Of a DNA stretch of 7,328 nt, positions 6,372-7,328 are shown one piece after another; positions within the stretch are counted from its first letter, which is position 1, and each line of letters starts with the position of its first letter. The DNA is from Anaerolineales bacterium. GTDB lineage: Bacteria > Chloroflexota > Anaerolineae > Anaerolineales > Villigracilaceae. The notes under the pieces were generated by a model. The model made no database searches and was not told the DNA's origin. It was given only the letters and a program-made list of their open reading frames with translations. A program made the position numbers and the translations under genes. The stretch covers positions 1-7,328 of the forward strand of contig WGAD01000147.1 in assembly GCA_015489255.1 (NCBI GenBank). Direction: 5' to 3'.

Positions 6372-6593
6372 ATGTCTGAACGTCAGATCGGCGTGGTGAA
6401 ATGGTTCAATGCAGCCCGCGGTTACGGGTTCATCGGCTGGGAAGACGGACAGGAGGACGTTTTCGTCTATTATGCCGATATCCGCATGGAGGGATTTCGC
6501 CAGCTGGTGGAGCAGCAGCGGGTGGAGTTTACCTTGACAGTGGGGCCGAAAGGGTTGCAAGCCGTAGACGTGATCCCCATCAATGAAAACTGA
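6372..6593 (+). CDS. Cold-shock domain protein (CspA family)
   Basis: This 73-residue protein is a single cold-shock (OB-fold) domain that binds single-stranded RNA or DNA and acts as an RNA chaperone in the cytoplasm. GVVKWFN (7-13) is the classic first strand. RGYGFIGW (16-23) is the RNP1 motif, with Arg where Lys is usual. DVFVYYADI (29-37) is RNP2, but Tyr33 stands where most family members have His. GFRQLVEQQRVEFTL (41-55) and GPKGLQAVDV complete the fold. The length is typical of the family (65-75 residues). It has its own promoter, a strong ribosome site and a hairpin terminator right after the stop, so it is probably expressed mainly as a single-gene transcript. Cold induction cannot be judged from the sequence, and many Csp proteins are constitutive. 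Confidence 0.95.
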   Translation: MSERQIGVVKWFNAARGYGFIGWEDGQEDVFVYYADIRMEGFRQLVEQQRVEFTLTVGPKGLQAVDVIPINEN

Positions 6594-6597
6594 AACC

Positions 6598-6618
6598 AGG
6601 CCGCTGCGGCGGCCTTTT
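6598..6618 (+). terminator. UNCG-loop terminator between csp and thrB
   Basis: A 7-bp GC-rich stem (6598-6604 with 6609-6615) closes a TGCG loop with a C-G pair, forming the very stable cUGCGg member of the UNCG tetraloops. It is followed by TTTTCT. It begins four bases after the csp stop and ends only 12 bases before the thrB ATG. It should end most csp transcripts; thrB may depend on read-through or on a promoter not recognised here. Confidence 0.75.
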
Positions 6619-6629
6619 CTGCTGAGGCG

Positions 6630-7328
6630 ATGAAAACAACAACCTGGATGGTCCCTGCAACCAGCGCCAACCTGGGGCCCGGGTTCGATGCCCTCGGGCT
6701 GGCGCTGGATTTGTTCAACCGAACGGTCGTGCGCCCGCAAGCGGCGCGCGGTGTGCGCATTGAAGTTTACGGCGCTGGCGAAGCCTTTCTCCCGCGCGAT
6801 GAACGCAACCTGACGCTGCAAGCCCTGAAACTGGCTTTTCGCCGCGCAGGGCAGCCTCTTCCGCGGGGCTTGTGGATTGCACAGGAAAATCAAATTGCGG
6901 TGGGTTCGGGGCTGGGTTCAAGCGCAGCGGCGGTTGTGGCGGGCTTGCTGGCCGCCAACGACTTGCTGGGAGGCGTTTTTTCGACCGCAAAACTGCTGGA
7001 GATGGCGACGGAGATCGAAGGTCACCCAGATAACGCCGCAGCGGCCCTCTACGGCGGGTTGGTGATCAGCGTGGACGGCCTGTTGCGCCGTTTTCCCCTG
7101 CCCGCGTGGACGGTTGTCGTCGTCACCCCGCAGGTGCGCTGGCCCACCTGGCGGGCGCGCAGCGTATTGCCGCGACGGGTCAATTTGCGGGCGGCGGCGC
7201 GCAACATCGGACGTGCCTTGCTGGTGACCGAGGCCTTACGCACGCACGACCTGGAACTGCTGCGGCGTTATCTGGGTGACCTTCGATCTCCGTCGCCATC
7301 TCCAGCAGTTTTGCGGTCGAAAAAACGC
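6630..7328 (+). CDS. thrB: Homoserine kinase, 3' end missing and last part chimeric
   Basis: ThrB phosphorylates L-homoserine with ATP to O-phosphohomoserine, the step before threonine synthase. GHMP-kinase landmarks are clear: the N-terminal VPATSANLGPGFDALGLAL (8-26), the ATP-loop GSGLGSSAAAVVAGLLAAN (92-110), and EGHPDNAAAALYGG (130-143) with the conserved Asp/Asn. The family is usually about 300 residues, and the frame has no stop before the window end (233 codons), so the C-terminal GHMP domain is largely missing. Codons from about position 7259 on (ending RSPSPSPAVLRSKKR) are translated from an exact reverse-complement copy of bases 6973-7042 and should not be trusted; real protein sequence ends near residue 210. 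The ATG at 6630 is preferred because the first motif starts eight residues later; GAGG lies only two bases upstream, so initiation may be weak. It is the third gene of a plus-strand run, directly behind the csp terminator. Confidence 0.93.
   Translation, partial: MKTTTWMVPATSANLGPGFDALGLALDLFNRTVVRPQAARGVRIEVYGAGEAFLPRDERNLTLQALKLAFRRAGQPLPRGLWIAQENQIAVGSGLGSSAAAVVAGLLAANDLLGGVFSTAKLLEMATEIEGHPDNAAAALYGGLVISVDGLLRRFPLPAWTVVVVTPQVRWPTWRARSVLPRRVNLRAAARNIGRALLVTEALRTHDLELLRRYLGDLRSPSPSPAVLRSKKR
6973..7042 (+). repeat. Left arm of a 70-bp perfect inverted repeat (genuine thrB sequence)
   Basis: This segment encodes the thrB stretch from just after the ATP loop to the EGHPDNAA motif. It is the natural copy, because it reads as conserved protein. 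Its exact reverse complement occupies 7259-7328. Confidence 0.97.
7259..7328 (-). repeat. Right arm of the inverted repeat: likely fold-back chimera at the contig end
   Basis: All 70 bases equal the reverse complement of 6973-7042 (position sums are constant at 14301), and the match breaks at 7258/7043. The arms are 216 bases apart. The copy runs to the very last base. It reads as non-conserved protein in the thrB frame, which points to an assembly or amplification artefact rather than biology. Confidence 0.9.

Noticed and set aside
6534..6570. TTGACA inside csp as a thrB promoter
   Set aside because: No acceptable -10 lies 16-18 bases downstream, and any transcript would still meet the hairpin at 6598-6615.
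6973..7328. Inverted repeat as the end of a mobile element or a regulatory hairpin
   Set aside because: The arms lie within thrB coding sequence, are perfectly identical and end at the contig edge. No transposase or target duplication is present, so an artefact explains them better.

Overview
The window reads like a contig end from a GC-rich bacterium, most likely a member of the Chloroflexota (class Anaerolineae). The main support is the first gene: a small extracellular beta-type domain followed by a long Pro/Thr-rich tail, a style very common in that class. The GC-rich codon use and the compact genes fit but do not prove it. No tRNA, rRNA, CRISPR array or insertion sequence was seen, and no stretch over 300 bases lacks a gene.

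Layout. Bases 1-525 (+) hold the 3' end of a secreted or surface protein gene. It is followed, with a good ribosome binding site, by a PaaI-like hotdog thioesterase (542-1039, +). A 12-bp perfect hairpin (1065-1091) separates this from a convergent three-gene minus-strand block. That block, in transcription order, is a membrane-anchored SPFH/band 7-like protein (5584-3974), a second and apparently paralogous SPFH-like membrane protein (3977-2151) joined to it by an ATGA overlap, and pseudouridine-5'-phosphate glycosidase psuG (2032-1097). On the other side of a 71-base divergent promoter region lies a plus-strand set: a compact PHP-domain phosphoesterase (5656-6300), a cold-shock protein with its own consensus-like promoter (6372-6593), and homoserine kinase thrB (6630 to the window end).

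Two points stand out. First, the two tandem SPFH-like genes are both unusual: large, with long inserts, and translationally coupled. They look like subunits of one hetero-oligomeric membrane assembly, loosely reminiscent of HflK/HflC but clearly divergent. This is the best candidate here for a poorly described system. Second, the last 70 bases of the window are an exact reverse complement of bases 6973-7042 inside thrB. This is almost certainly a fold-back chimera at the contig end, so the last roughly 23 codons of the thrB reading frame are not real protein sequence.

Regulation. The divergent region 5585-5655 appears to hold two opposed promoters whose -35 elements overlap and whose start sites fall at or within a few bases of the start codons, suggesting leaderless or near-leaderless mRNAs. 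The csp gene has a TTGACA promoter overlapping the stop codon of the PHP gene, and a UNCG-loop terminator just before thrB. The genes do not form one obvious pathway: psuG serves pseudouridine breakdown, thrB threonine synthesis, csp RNA chaperoning, and the SPFH pair membrane organisation.
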